Origin: JAFAFN01 sp963707555
GTDB taxonomy: Bacteria; Actinomycetota; Acidimicrobiia; Acidimicrobiales; Microtrichaceae
Assembly: GCA_963707555.1 (NCBI GenBank)
Contig: CAVPQM010000030.1
Span: 62,001-126,000, forward strand
Direction of reading: 5' to 3'
DNA: 64,000 nucleotides
Shown: piece by piece, positions 44,334-52,702 of the stretch
Position numbering within the stretch: the first letter of the stretch is position 1
Layout of the letters: each line of letters begins with the position of its first letter
The notes under the pieces: model-generated
Databases searched by the model: none
Told to the model about the DNA's origin: nothing
Seen by the model: the letters and a program-made list of their open reading frames with translations, nothing else
Translations under genes and position numbers: made by a program

Positions 44334-46904
44334 TCAGGAGTCGCCGGCAGTGGGAGCGAGCTCGTTCGCGAGGGCGAAGTACTGCTCCAGTTCGTGGAAC
44401 GGCATGGGCGGCGCCAGGTGGAATCCCTGCGCGCTGTCGCACCCCAACACGCGCAGCTCGTCCAGCGACGCCCGGTCCTCGACACCTTCGGCGACGACGT
44501 GCAGGCCCAGGTTGTGGCCGAGGTCGATCACCGAGCGGACGAGCGTCGAGTCGCCCGTGCTCAGCCCGCTGATGAAGCCGGAGTCGATCTTCACCTCGTC
44601 GACGGGCAGCTCCCGCAGGTACGCGACCGACGAGTAGCCGGTGCCGAAGTCGTCGATGCTCAGACGCACCCCGAGCAGGCGGAGCCGGTGCAGCACCTCG
44701 AGCGTCTGCGACGGGTCCTCGGTCAGCTGCGCCTCGGTGAGCTCGAAGCACAGCGCCATCGGTGGGAACCCGGTCCGTCGCAGCAGGTCGACGACCCACT
44801 CCACGAGCAGTGGGTCGTGCAGGTTCCTCGCCGACAGGTTCACGTTCACGGTGCACGGCGATCCGGGTCGCAGCGCCGCCATGTCGGCGGTCGCCTTCTC
44901 GGTGACGATCCTGGTCAGCGCGGCGATCGTGCCCGACACCTCGGCGAGCTCGATGAACTCGCCGGGGCCGAGGATCCCTCGACGGGGGTGGTCCCAGCGC
45001 ACCAGCGCCTCGACGCCGACGGGGCGCAGCGATCGCAGGTCGACCCGAGGTTGGTAGTGCAGGACCAGCTCGTCGGTCTCGACCGCGCCCTTGAGGTCCG
45101 CGAGCAGCTCGATGCGCGTCGCTCCCGGCCCCGTCGGCGACCCGGCGTGGGCGACGATGCCGCCACCTGACTCCTTCGCCTGGTACATCGCCGCATCGGC
45201 GTGGCGCATGAGGGACTCGGAGTCGTTCGCGTCGTCGGGCGCGACGGCGACACCGACGCTCGCGCCGACCTGGAGGCGGAACTCGTCGATGTGGAACGGC
45301 TCCTCGCACAGCTCGACCAGGCGTTGCGCGACCGTCGCGGTCGCACCGTCGTCGTCGGCGTCGGACACGAGGATGGCGAACTCGTCGCCCCCGAGTCGGG
45401 CGATCGTGTCGCAGTTGCGCAGCTTCATCGACAGTCGACGTGCGAGCTCGACGAGCAGGCGGTCGCCGTACTCGTGGCCGAGTGTGTCGTTGACGTCCTT
45501 GAACCGGTCCAGGTCGACCATCAACAGCCCGGTGCGACCGCCGTGGGACTGGGCCCGTTCCAGCGCGTTGTGCAGCCGCTCGTTGAACCGGGCCCTGTTG
45601 GGCAGGCCCGTCAGGTGGTCGTGCAGCGCCTTGTGTCGCAGCGACTCCGCCAGACGTGCCCGCTTGGTGACGTCCTCGAGCGCCAGACCCATGCACTGGT
45701 CCGGCAGTGGCATCGCCCGCAGCGCGTAGACCTCCTCCTGGTCGCCGATCTTCACGAAGGGTCGTTCGAGCGAGGTGCCGAGCCGCACGACATCTGCGAG
45801 TCGGGGAAGGAACGCCTCAGCCATCGGCAGCAGCTCCTCGAGTCGTCGGCCGACGGCGTCCTCGGGTGGGCGTCCGACCAGGGCTCCTGCCGCGGGGTTG
45901 CCGACGACGACGCGCAGGCTCGACGGGTCCTCGAGGTCGTCGAGTCGCAGGATCGCCAACGCGATCGGGATCCCCTCGATGAAGTCGGAGTAGCTGCGCA
46001 CCGAGCGCTCGGCGTCCCACTGCGCGGTCTCGTCGACGAGGATCCCGCGTCGGTGCCGGATCCCGCCGTCGTGGTCGCGGGCGACGCGCACGCGTTCGTG
46101 CAGGTGGCGTTGCCGGCCCCAGGCGTCGCGCACCCGGTAGTGGACCTCGACGTCGTCACCCGCGCCGATGCGACGTCGACTGCCGATGAGCGCGTCGAGG
46201 TCGTCGGGGTGCACCCGGCTCGACAGGAACGAGAAGCGTGCGAAGTCCTGCTGCTCGTAGCCCAGCAGATCGGTCACCCGGCTGCTCACGTACTCGGCGT
46301 CGCCGGTCGGTCCTGCGGCCTCCCACATGATGGCGTCGATGCCGTTGACCATGTCGTCGTAGCGGTTCCGCAGCTCGGTCGAGACCGTCGCCATGCGGCT
46401 GATCGTGACCGTGCCGAGCACGGCTGTCGCCACCCACGCGAGCCACATCGTCTGCCACAGCTCCGGCTGTCGAGCGACGCCGATGACCAGCAGGGCCGAC
46501 CCGGTGGGGAACAGCAGCCACGTCGTGATCCGACCGCCGAACCAGAAGACGTAGAACGAGGTCATCGACACCAGCAGGATCACACCCGCGGCGTAGACCT
46601 GCGGTGCGAAGCACATGACGAGCAGCACCGTGGCCAGGTCCGAGAAGGCGAGCTGCAGGTGGACCTGGCGACCCCGGCGGATGCGCACGAACACGACCAG
46701 GTTGGCGATGGTCCCGACGGCGAACGCGGCCAGCGCGACCCACACGCGGTCGGGGCCGAGCACCGGCAGCAGCGCGAGCGCGACCGAGAGCACGACCGTC
46801 ACCGCCATCCGCGCCTCGATCAGATGGACCCAGAATGCCGACCAGCGTTCCCGCTCGAGCTCTGACTCGAGCGGGTCGTCCCCGAAGGTCCACATCGGGT
46901 GCAT
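44334..46904 (-). CDS. Membrane PAS-GGDEF-EAL cyclic-di-GMP signalling protein
   Basis: An 856-residue protein. The first 200 residues contain five to six membrane spans (AVTVVLSVALALLPVLG, VWVALAAFAVGTIANLVVF and others). Two PAS-type domains follow, then a GGDEF domain with intact RLGGDEF and an EAL domain with VEALVRW. Other EAL residues (NVNLSARN, ELTEAQLTE, DDFGTGYSS, VKIDSGF, EGVED) are present, so both activities look possible. The membrane sensor differs from the cytoplasmic PAS type at 10217-12742. I placed the start at ATG 46904, where the hydrophobic domain begins soon after; the frame is open to GTG 47075. Confidence 0.88.
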   Translation of the reverse strand: MHPMWTFGDDPLESELERERWSAFWVHLIEARMAVTVVLSVALALLPVLGPDRVWVALAAFAVGTIANLVVFVRIRRGRQVHLQLAFSDLATVLLVMCFAPQVYAAGVILLVSMTSFYVFWFGGRITTWLLFPTGSALLVIGVARQPELWQTMWLAWVATAVLGTVTISRMATVSTELRNRYDDMVNGIDAIMWEAAGPTGDAEYVSSRVTDLLGYEQQDFARFSFLSSRVHPDDLDALIGSRRRIGAGDDVEVHYRVRDAWGRQRHLHERVRVARDHDGGIRHRRGILVDETAQWDAERSVRSYSDFIEGIPIALAILRLDDLEDPSSLRVVVGNPAAGALVGRPPEDAVGRRLEELLPMAEAFLPRLADVVRLGTSLERPFVKIGDQEEVYALRAMPLPDQCMGLALEDVTKRARLAESLRHKALHDHLTGLPNRARFNERLHNALERAQSHGGRTGLLMVDLDRFKDVNDTLGHEYGDRLLVELARRLSMKLRNCDTIARLGGDEFAILVSDADDDGATATVAQRLVELCEEPFHIDEFRLQVGASVGVAVAPDDANDSESLMRHADAAMYQAKESGGGIVAHAGSPTGPGATRIELLADLKGAVETDELVLHYQPRVDLRSLRPVGVEALVRWDHPRRGILGPGEFIELAEVSGTIAALTRIVTEKATADMAALRPGSPCTVNVNLSARNLHDPLLVEWVVDLLRRTGFPPMALCFELTEAQLTEDPSQTLEVLHRLRLLGVRLSIDDFGTGYSSVAYLRELPVDEVKIDSGFISGLSTGDSTLVRSVIDLGHNLGLHVVAEGVEDRASLDELRVLGCDSAQGFHLAPPMPFHELEQYFALANELAPTAGDS

Positions 46905-47152
46905 CACAGCGTCGCCTGCAACACGCCGTCGTCCCACCGCCGTCTCCGCCTTCCCTCCCGCGAACACGCGACCCGCCGTCGCGCCCGACCCGTTGCCCCA
47001 GCACCGGGTCGCCATCCTCGTTCGCCGCGAAGAGTCACTGGGCAGCCACCGAGGGTGGTCAAGCCAGTATGACACCTCGTGCAGGGGTGCGCAGCCGCTG
47101 CCTGAGATTGATCCGTTCGACCCATCCCGATGCGGCGGTTACCGTCGCGGCC

Positions 47153-47920
47153 GTGACGATGGATCCGGTCGCCGCCGGGGGATTCGCAGCGGCGTCGCCG
47201 ACCTACGCCCGGATCCGACCGGCGTACGCCCGTCGTGCAGTAGGCCGGGTGAAGGAGGCATGTCCGGAGGGCGGCCACCTGGTCGACGTCGGTGCGGGCA
47301 CGGGGATCCTCACCGGTCAGCTCGCCAGGGCGAGGCTCCGCGTGACCGCCGTGGAGCCCCTCGCGCCGATGGTCGCCCACCTCCGTCGGGCGCTGCCCGC
47401 TGTGCCCGTCGTGCGTGCGCTGGCCGAGGCGCTGCCGCTCGAGACATCGAGCGTCGACCTGGTCACCGCGGCGCAGGCCTTCCACTGGTTCTCGCCGAGT
47501 GCCGCGCTCGACGAGGTGGCCCGGGTGCTGCGTCCCGGTGGGGTGCTCGCGCTGCTGTGGAACGTGCGCGACGACACGGTGCCGTGGGTCCGGCAGCTGA
47601 CCGAGCTGGTCGAGGCCCGCAGCGGCGGTCGCCCCTACTCGGACCATCGCGACCACGACTGGGCCGACGTCGTCGCGGCCAGCGGTCGGTTCGACGGGCT
47701 GCGGACCGAGCGGTTCGCCAACCCGGTCGCGACGACCGTTCCCGGTGTCCTCGATCGGGTCCGGTCGACCAGCTTCGTCGCGGTGATGCCGGAGCCCGCA
47801 CGCGACGCGCTGCTGGCCGAGGTCGCCGAGCTGCTGGCCGCACACGACGAGCTGCGAGGCACCTTCGATCATCCGCACGACACGGTGGTGCACGTGTGCC
47901 GTTCGCTCGGTGCTGCGTGA
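47153..47920 (+). CDS. Class I SAM-dependent methyltransferase
   Basis: A 255-residue methyltransferase with an N-terminal AASPTYARIRPAYARR pattern found in SAM methyltransferases of the UbiE/trans-aconitate group. The SAM loop is HLVDVGAGTGILTGQLA, with VEPLAPM after it and FHWFSPSAALDEVARVLRPGG. The GTG at 47153 has TACCGT ending 7 nt upstream, so it is probably leaderless; the ATG at 47159 is an alternative. The stop overlaps the mutY start as GTGA, so both are translated together. Substrate unknown. Confidence 0.86.
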   Translation: MTMDPVAAGGFAAASPTYARIRPAYARRAVGRVKEACPEGGHLVDVGAGTGILTGQLARARLRVTAVEPLAPMVAHLRRALPAVPVVRALAEALPLETSSVDLVTAAQAFHWFSPSAALDEVARVLRPGGVLALLWNVRDDTVPWVRQLTELVEARSGGRPYSDHRDHDWADVVAASGRFDGLRTERFANPVATTVPGVLDRVRSTSFVAVMPEPARDALLAEVAELLAAHDELRGTFDHPHDTVVHVCRSLGAA

Positions 47921-48781
47921 CCCCCGAGCAACAGGCGGTGCTCGATGCGGGGTTGGCCGAGCTGCGCGACCTGCCGTGGCGCCACACCCGTGACCCGTGG
48001 CGGGTGCTGGTCAGCGAGGTCATGCTGCAGCAGACCCAGGCCGCACGGGTGGTGCCCCGTTGGCGACGCTTCCTGGAACGGTGGCCCGACCCGGGCGCAT
48101 GCGCTGCCGCTCCGCTCGCCGAGGTGCTCGAGGAGTGGAGCGGACTCGGCTATCCGCGTCGTGCCCGCAACCTCTGGCTCACCGCAGGCCGGTGTGTCGA
48201 GGAGTACGGCGGCCGGTTGCCGTCGACCATCGAGGCCCTGCTCGACCTGCCGGGCATCGGCGCGTACACCGCCCGAGCGGTGCTGGCCTTCGCCCACGAG
48301 TCCGAGGTCGGCGTGGTCGACACCAACATCGCCCGGGTGCTCGCTCGTCGCGAGGGTCGTCCCTTGACCGCCAAGGCGGCCCAGCAGCTCGCGGACGGCT
48401 GGGTGCCCGAGGGTCGCTCCTGGGACTGGAACCAGGTCGTGATGGACCTGGGTGCGTCGCGGTGCCGACCCGAGCCGCGCTGCGACGGCTGCGCGGTCGA
48501 GTGCACCTGGCGCGCCGCGGGCCACCCGACCCCGGACCCTGCCGTCGGGTCGGCCGGCGTGTCGCGGCCGCAGGCGCGCTTCGAGGGTTCCGCCCGCCAG
48601 GCTCGCGGCCGTCTGCTCGCGGCGCTCTCGGTCGATCCGGTCGCGCACGCGCGACGTCGCCGTCGTCATCGGCTGGGCGGACCGCTCCGATGCGGCGGAG
48701 GCCGCGGCGGCGCTCGTGGAGTCGTTGCTCGCCGACGGCCTCATCGTCGCCCTCGACGGCACCCTCGACCTGCCGCGTTGA
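47917..48781 (+). CDS. mutY: A/G-specific adenine glycosylase, one phase break near the C-terminus
   Basis: A base-excision repair enzyme that removes A mispaired with 8-oxoG. LVSEVMLQQTQ contains the catalytic Glu. The helix-hairpin-helix LPGIGAYTARAV is followed by VVDTNIARVLARREG (catalytic Asp). The 4Fe-4S Cys group is C-x5-C-x2-C-x3-C in CRPEPRCDGCAVEC, a compact form of the usual C-x6-C-x2-C-x5-C. The phase changes near 48646: dropping one C gives VDPVATRDVAVVIGW and a continuous end LDGTLDLPR. In the unshifted frame the protein becomes Arg/His rich. GTG 47917 overlaps the methyltransferase stop. MutY from this lineage often lacks the NUDIX-like domain. Confidence 0.88.
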
Positions 48782-48886
48782 GCAACTCGCCGACTCTGCT
48801 CCGCCAGGCCCGCCTCCTCCGCCATCCTCACCTTCGCCGCCAGGCCCAGCTCCTCGGTCATGCCCTGCTGATCTCGACGGCCCTGC

Positions 48887-49771
48887 CTATTCCGACAAGA
48901 AGTGCAGGATCTCGGCGTTGACGATGTCGGGTTGTTCGAGCTGCAGGAAGTGGCCGGCGTCGGGCACGATCACCGATCGGCTGCCCGGTGCGGTCAGCAC
49001 TGCGTCGACACCCTCGGCGAGCGCCGCCGACATGCAACCGTCGTCCGCGCCGTGCAGGTAGAGCAGCGGCTGCGGTGGGATCGAGAACGCAGCGTTCTGG
49101 GCGTCTGCGAGCGTGGGGTCCTGCAGTTCCGGCTGCAGCGTCTGGCGGTAGTAGCCGAGCGCCGCCTCGAGTCGACCCGGCCCGTCCATGCACGCCGCGA
49201 ACCGTGCGACGTCCTCGGCACCGTCGTAGCCGGGTGACCAGTCCTGCCAGAGCCGGGCGATGAACTCGTAGTCGTCGGCTGCCACCACCAGGTCCGACAA
49301 CGGCGTGAGCTGGAAGAACATGTACCAGCTGAGTCGGAGCTGGTCATAGGAGAGGAACCCCTGCGCGGCGATCGGTCCGGGGAGGACCGACGCAGCGACC
49401 ACGCGCCGCCAGCGTTCCGGAGCGAGGGTCGCCGCGGCGTACGCCCCCATCGCCCCCCAGTCGTGGCCGATGAGCACCGCGGAGCTGTCGCCGCCGAGCG
49501 CTTCGTGCAGGTCGTTGGCGTCGACCCCGAGCACCCCCACCTGATAGCGCCCGTCGGGTGCGGTCGAGGTGGGGGCGTAGCCGCGCATGAACGGCGCCAC
49601 CGCCCGGTAGCCGGCGGCGGCGAGCTCGGGGAGCAGGTGTCGCCAGGTGTGGGCCGAGTCCGGGTAGCCGTGCAGGCACAGCGCCAGGGGACCCTCGCCG
49701 CAGACCAGGTAGGTGAAGTCGATGCCCCCTGTGGTGACGGCGCCGGTGTCGAGTTCGTCAGTGGTGCTCAC
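48887..49771 (-). CDS. Alpha/beta hydrolase (epoxide hydrolase/haloalkane dehalogenase type)
   Basis: A 294-residue alpha/beta-fold hydrolase. HGYPDSAHTWR carries the oxyanion loop and the nucleophile elbow is GHDWGAMGAY, with Asp rather than Ser. Asp nucleophiles are typical of epoxide hydrolases and haloalkane dehalogenases. LHGADDGCM and PDAGHFLQLEQP supply the acid and the base His. I chose GTG 49771 because TACCAT ends 8 nt upstream; GTG 49810 would add 13 residues but has no such hexamer. Substrate cannot be told. Confidence 0.86.
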   Translation of the reverse strand: MSTTDELDTGAVTTGGIDFTYLVCGEGPLALCLHGYPDSAHTWRHLLPELAAAGYRAVAPFMRGYAPTSTAPDGRYQVGVLGVDANDLHEALGGDSSAVLIGHDWGAMGAYAAATLAPERWRRVVAASVLPGPIAAQGFLSYDQLRLSWYMFFQLTPLSDLVVAADDYEFIARLWQDWSPGYDGAEDVARFAACMDGPGRLEAALGYYRQTLQPELQDPTLADAQNAAFSIPPQPLLYLHGADDGCMSAALAEGVDAVLTAPGSRSVIVPDAGHFLQLEQPDIVNAEILHFLSE

Positions 49772-49853
49772 GGCGTCCGATGGTAGGCCCGCCACCGAGA
49801 CTTCGGTCACAGCAACGGGCCGACTCCGTGCGCGTTCACCTACTGTTCAACTC

Positions 49854-50753
49854 GTGCCGCAGCAGCGTCTCAGGGGGGGCGACATCGATGAGGGCCGAGT
49901 CCTGAACGTCACGTTCTACGGCGTGCGCGGCTCGACGCCGTGTTCGTGCGACTCGAACCGTCGCTACGGGGGCAACACCTCGTGCGTCGCGATCGAATCG
50001 CCCGGTGCTGACCCGATCCTGCTCGACCTGGGCACGGGACTGCGCTTCTTCGGGCTGACCCAGCCGCGCGACGGCACCTTCCGAGGCACGGCGCTCGTCA
50101 GCCACCTGCACTGGGACCACATCCAGGGCATCCCATTCTTCTCGCCGATGCTGGCCCCCGGCGCTCGCCTGGACGTGTACGCCCCTGAACAGGACGGCCG
50201 CCCCCTCGAGGACGTCGTGAGGGAGGTGATCCGGCCGCCGTGGTTCCCCGTCGAGATCGACGCGCTGCCGGGGGAGTTCAAGTTCCACGAAGCGTCCCGC
50301 GACAGCTTCGAGGTCGACGGCTACACGATCACCGCAGCGCCGGTGCCGCACTGCGGGCCGACCACCGGCTACCGCATCGAGCGCGACGGCGTGTCCATCG
50401 CGTACGTGTGCGACCACCAGCAGCCCGGCATCGGCTCGACCGAGGTCGCCCGAGAGGTGCTCGACCTGTGCGAGGGCGTCGACCTGCTGATCCACGACGC
50501 CCAGTTCGACGACGACGAGTTCGCGCTGCGTCACGACTGGGGTCACTGCACCATCGACTACGCCGTCGAGGTCGCGGTCCGCTCCGGGGCCAAGCGCCTG
50601 GCGTTGTTCCACCACGACCCCTCCCACGACGACGACCGCGTCGATCGGCTCGCCGAGCACGCCCGGTCCGTCGCGATCCCCCGCGGTGTCGAAGAGGTCA
50701 TCGCCGCGTCCGAGGGGCTCACCCTCTCGTTCGACGCCGCGACCAGCCGGTAG
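49854..50753 (+). CDS. Metallo-beta-lactamase-fold hydrolase (ribonuclease Z-like branch)
   Basis: A 299-residue MBL-fold protein. GVRGSTPCSCDSNRRYGGNTSCV is the opening found in a group of uncharacterised MBL hydrolases. The zinc site is H84-L-H86-W-D88-H89; later ligands are in PVPHCGP, LIHDAQF and LFHHDPSHDDD. The start is GTG 49854, with TACTGT ending 7 nt upstream. A run of seven G at 49873-49879 lies inside codons 7-9, so small slips there would abolish the protein. The reaction is unknown. Confidence 0.82.
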   Translation: MPQQRLRGGDIDEGRVLNVTFYGVRGSTPCSCDSNRRYGGNTSCVAIESPGADPILLDLGTGLRFFGLTQPRDGTFRGTALVSHLHWDHIQGIPFFSPMLAPGARLDVYAPEQDGRPLEDVVREVIRPPWFPVEIDALPGEFKFHEASRDSFEVDGYTITAAPVPHCGPTTGYRIERDGVSIAYVCDHQQPGIGSTEVAREVLDLCEGVDLLIHDAQFDDDEFALRHDWGHCTIDYAVEVAVRSGAKRLALFHHDPSHDDDRVDRLAEHARSVAIPRGVEEVIAASEGLTLSFDAATSR

Positions 50754-50802
50754 TCTGCGCCGCCGCGGGGACCGACACCCGTACGCAGACCCGGAGGACC
50801 AG

Positions 50803-51342
50803 ATGGCCGACAACGCGAGCTCCGACGAGAACGGGACGACGCTCCACGACGCAGACATCGAGATCGATCCCGCCCTGTTCCGCCGGGTGATGGGTCACTA
50901 TCCGACCGGTGTCACGGTCGTGGCGTCCCTCGACGGCGACCGTCCCGTCGGTCTCGCGATCGGATCGTTCTTCTCGGTGTCGCTCGAGCCGCCCCTCGTC
51001 GGGTTCTGCGTCGCACGCACGTCCTCGACCTGGCCGCGCATCGAGGCGACAGGACGCTTCGGCATCACCGTGCTCGCCGAGGACCAGCACGAGACCTCGG
51101 GCCGGTTCGCGTCGAAGGTCGAGGACAAGTTCGAGGGTGAGACCTGGGAGCCCGGTCCCGTCACCGGCTCGCCGCTCATCCATGGTGGGCTCGAGCACAT
51201 CGACTGCACGCTGCACGACGTGCTCGACGGCGGCGATCACGTCATCGTGCTCGGCCGGGTGCAGTTCCTCGACGTGCATCGCGAGGACACAGGCCCGTTG
51301 CTGTTCTACAAGGGTGGCTACGGGCGCCACGACGCGCTCTGA
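50803..51342 (+). CDS. Flavin reductase family protein
   Basis: A 179-residue flavin reductase of the HpaC/NtaB type. It has FRRVMGHYPTGVTVV, the flavin-binding SFFSVSLEPPLVGFCVA, and GRFGITVLAEDQ. LLFYKGGYG near the end is the family landmark. These proteins supply reduced FMN or FAD to a two-component monooxygenase. No flavin monooxygenase is adjacent; the LLM-type one at 62105 is 11 kb away, so a partnership is possible but not shown. A GGAGGA site precedes ATG 50803 by 4 nt. Confidence 0.9.
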   Translation: MADNASSDENGTTLHDADIEIDPALFRRVMGHYPTGVTVVASLDGDRPVGLAIGSFFSVSLEPPLVGFCVARTSSTWPRIEATGRFGITVLAEDQHETSGRFASKVEDKFEGETWEPGPVTGSPLIHGGLEHIDCTLHDVLDGGDHVIVLGRVQFLDVHREDTGPLLFYKGGYGRHDAL

Positions 51343-51432
51343 AGCGACCCGACCCGTGCGTCGTCCGAGGTCGCGTTCCGGGGGTCGGGCCTGAGGGATC
51401 CCGCGATCGTGGGGGCCGGGTAGGTTCCAGGG

Positions 51433-51951
51433 ATGGCCATCTACGCACTCGGTGACCAGGTCCCCGAGATCCATCCCGACGCCTACGTCCATCCAGAGGC
51501 CGTCATCATCGGCAGCGTCGTGATCGGCGCGGAGACGTCGGTCTGGCCGGCGGCGGTGATCCGCGGTGACGACGGGTTCATCTTCATCGGCGAGCGCTGC
51601 TCGGTGCAGGACGGCGCGGTGCTCCACACCACGGCGGTGTTCCCGACGACGGTCGGCAACGACGTGACGATCGGGCACCTCGCACACCTCGAGGGGTGCA
51701 TCGTCGAGGACAAGGCGCTGATCGGCTCCGGTTCGATCGTGCTGCACAACGCTCGCGTCGGTGTCGAGGCCGTCGTCGGCGGTGGCGCGTTCGTGCGCAA
51801 CAACCAGGAGGTGCCACCGCTCGGCATGGCGCTCGGGGTGCCGGCGGTGATCAAGGAGAACGCGGTGCGCCCGGGTCACTTCGATCTCGGCGTCGAGTCG
51901 TACGTGAAGCGCGCCAGTCGTTACAAGGAGCGGTTGCGACGGATCGATTGA
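51433..51951 (+). CDS. Gamma-class carbonic anhydrase family protein
   Basis: A 172-residue left-handed beta-helix protein. It has hexapeptide-repeat rungs (VIIGSVVIGAETSVWP) and the RGDDGFIFIG segment. Zinc ligands are in HTTAVFP (His near residue 65) and GHLAHLEGC. This is the pattern of gamma carbonic anhydrases and their CaiE/YrdA relatives; activity varies among members. The ATG at 51433 has TAGGTT exactly 6 nt upstream. Its last 22 bases, including the stop, are exactly repeated downstream. Confidence 0.92.
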   Translation: MAIYALGDQVPEIHPDAYVHPEAVIIGSVVIGAETSVWPAAVIRGDDGFIFIGERCSVQDGAVLHTTAVFPTTVGNDVTIGHLAHLEGCIVEDKALIGSGSIVLHNARVGVEAVVGGGAFVRNNQEVPPLGMALGVPAVIKENAVRPGHFDLGVESYVKRASRYKERLRRID

Positions 51952-51974
51952 GCGGTTGCGACGGATCGATTGAG
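51931..51974 (+). repeat. Exact 22-bp tandem duplication of a gene end with its stop
   Basis: CGGTTGCGACGGATCGATTG plus AG at 51931-51952 is repeated without change at 51953-51974. The first copy holds the last seven codons and TGA of the carbonic anhydrase gene (RLRRID then stop), so the second copy carries a second in-phase-looking end. Confidence 0.96.
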
Positions 51975-52000
51975 CCCCCGGGTGGGGTGGCCGCCGCGGC

Positions 52001-52513
52001 TCAGGCCGTGGAGCCGAGCCAGCCGATCCACCCCGACGCGTCGAGGTTCCTCGCGACGGTGAACGCGAGGACGACCGCTCCGGCGACGCCGAGGATCCAG
52101 CGCGGCACCTTCGGCAGGCGGAACGTCTCGCCGCGGATCGAGCGGTAGAGCCAGACCGCCCAGAGCACCGCGACCACGGGCAGCACGACGGCGGCCAGCA
52201 CGTTGTGGTCCGCAGCGGCCGCCAGGTCGCCGCGCAGCAGCGCGTTGGTGCAGCGGAGGCCGCCGCAGAACGGGCAGTCGACGCCGAAGACGCCTTGTGA
52301 CCAGCAGATCGGCACACCCGAGTCCTGCGGGTCGAGCGCGAGGATCACCCCACAGCCTGCGGCGAGCCCGGCGCCGACCATGACGGGTGGCCACCACCTG
52401 GGTCCGCCGGACGCTGCACCGTGGTCGATCGTCGGGTCGGACGGCGTGCCGGCCGCTGTGCCGGGTGTGGTGTCGAGCGTGGTCTCGGGGTGCGGAGGAC
52501 GCAGCTCGGGCAT
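52001..52513 (-). CDS. DUF2752 membrane protein
   Basis: A 170-residue protein with three spans and the DUF2752 signature: FGVDCPFCGGLR, then NALLRGDLAAAADHN. The Cys-x-x-Cys pair with the following Gly-Gly-x-Arg is the family hallmark. The N-terminal 35 residues are Thr/Pro-rich. No function is established for the family. The ATG at 52513 has TAGCCT ending 7 nt upstream. Divergent from sufB and convergent with the carbonic anhydrase gene. Confidence 0.86.
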   Translation of the reverse strand: MPELRPPHPETTLDTTPGTAAGTPSDPTIDHGAASGGPRWWPPVMVGAGLAAGCGVILALDPQDSGVPICWSQGVFGVDCPFCGGLRCTNALLRGDLAAAADHNVLAAVVLPVVAVLWAVWLYRSIRGETFRLPKVPRWILGVAGAVVLAFTVARNLDASGWIGWLGSTA

Positions 52514-52650
52514 GGGCGTCAGGCTATCGAAGGTCGCGGCAGGCAGCGGGGGAGCCCCGCTCGGGCCGTCCGTCGGGTGGCCACGGGCGCTGGAGCGTTC
52601 CTGCGACCCTTTTCACGGCCTCCGCCGTGTCAATGGTCGGGGGGAGTTGT

Positions 52651-52667
52651 TACTATCTGCGTAGGAG
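52651..52667 (+). promoter_or_regulatory. sufB promoter -10 with CTAT-N4-GTAGGAG operator candidate
   Basis: TACTAT at 52651-52656 is a good TANNNT -10, about 40 bp before the sufB start. Overlapping it, CTATCTGCGTAGGAG (52653-52667) has on the other strand CTCCTAC-N4-ATAG. The same pattern, on the plus strand, lies over the -10 of the sufD promoter at 59378-59392. A shared operator for an Fe-S regulator (SufR- or IscR-like) is inferred. Confidence 0.5.
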
Positions 52668-52702
52668 AAATCCGCCGTTCCTTGCCTCTGGAGGCACATC
52701 TC

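Noticed and set aside
46905..47152. An extended N-terminus of the membrane GGDEF-EAL protein up to 47075
   Set aside because: The extension is Arg/Gly rich with no features, while the hydrophobic sensor begins soon after ATG 46904; it is kept only as an alternative start.
47869..48861. A minus-strand open frame across mutY
   Set aside because: It mirrors mutY in composition and shows no motifs; mutY has complete catalytic and cluster motifs.
48782..48886. A possible small gene or repeat between mutY and the hydrolase
   Set aside because: There are partial direct repeats of CGCCAGGCCC, but no start signal, no stem and no coding signal in any frame.
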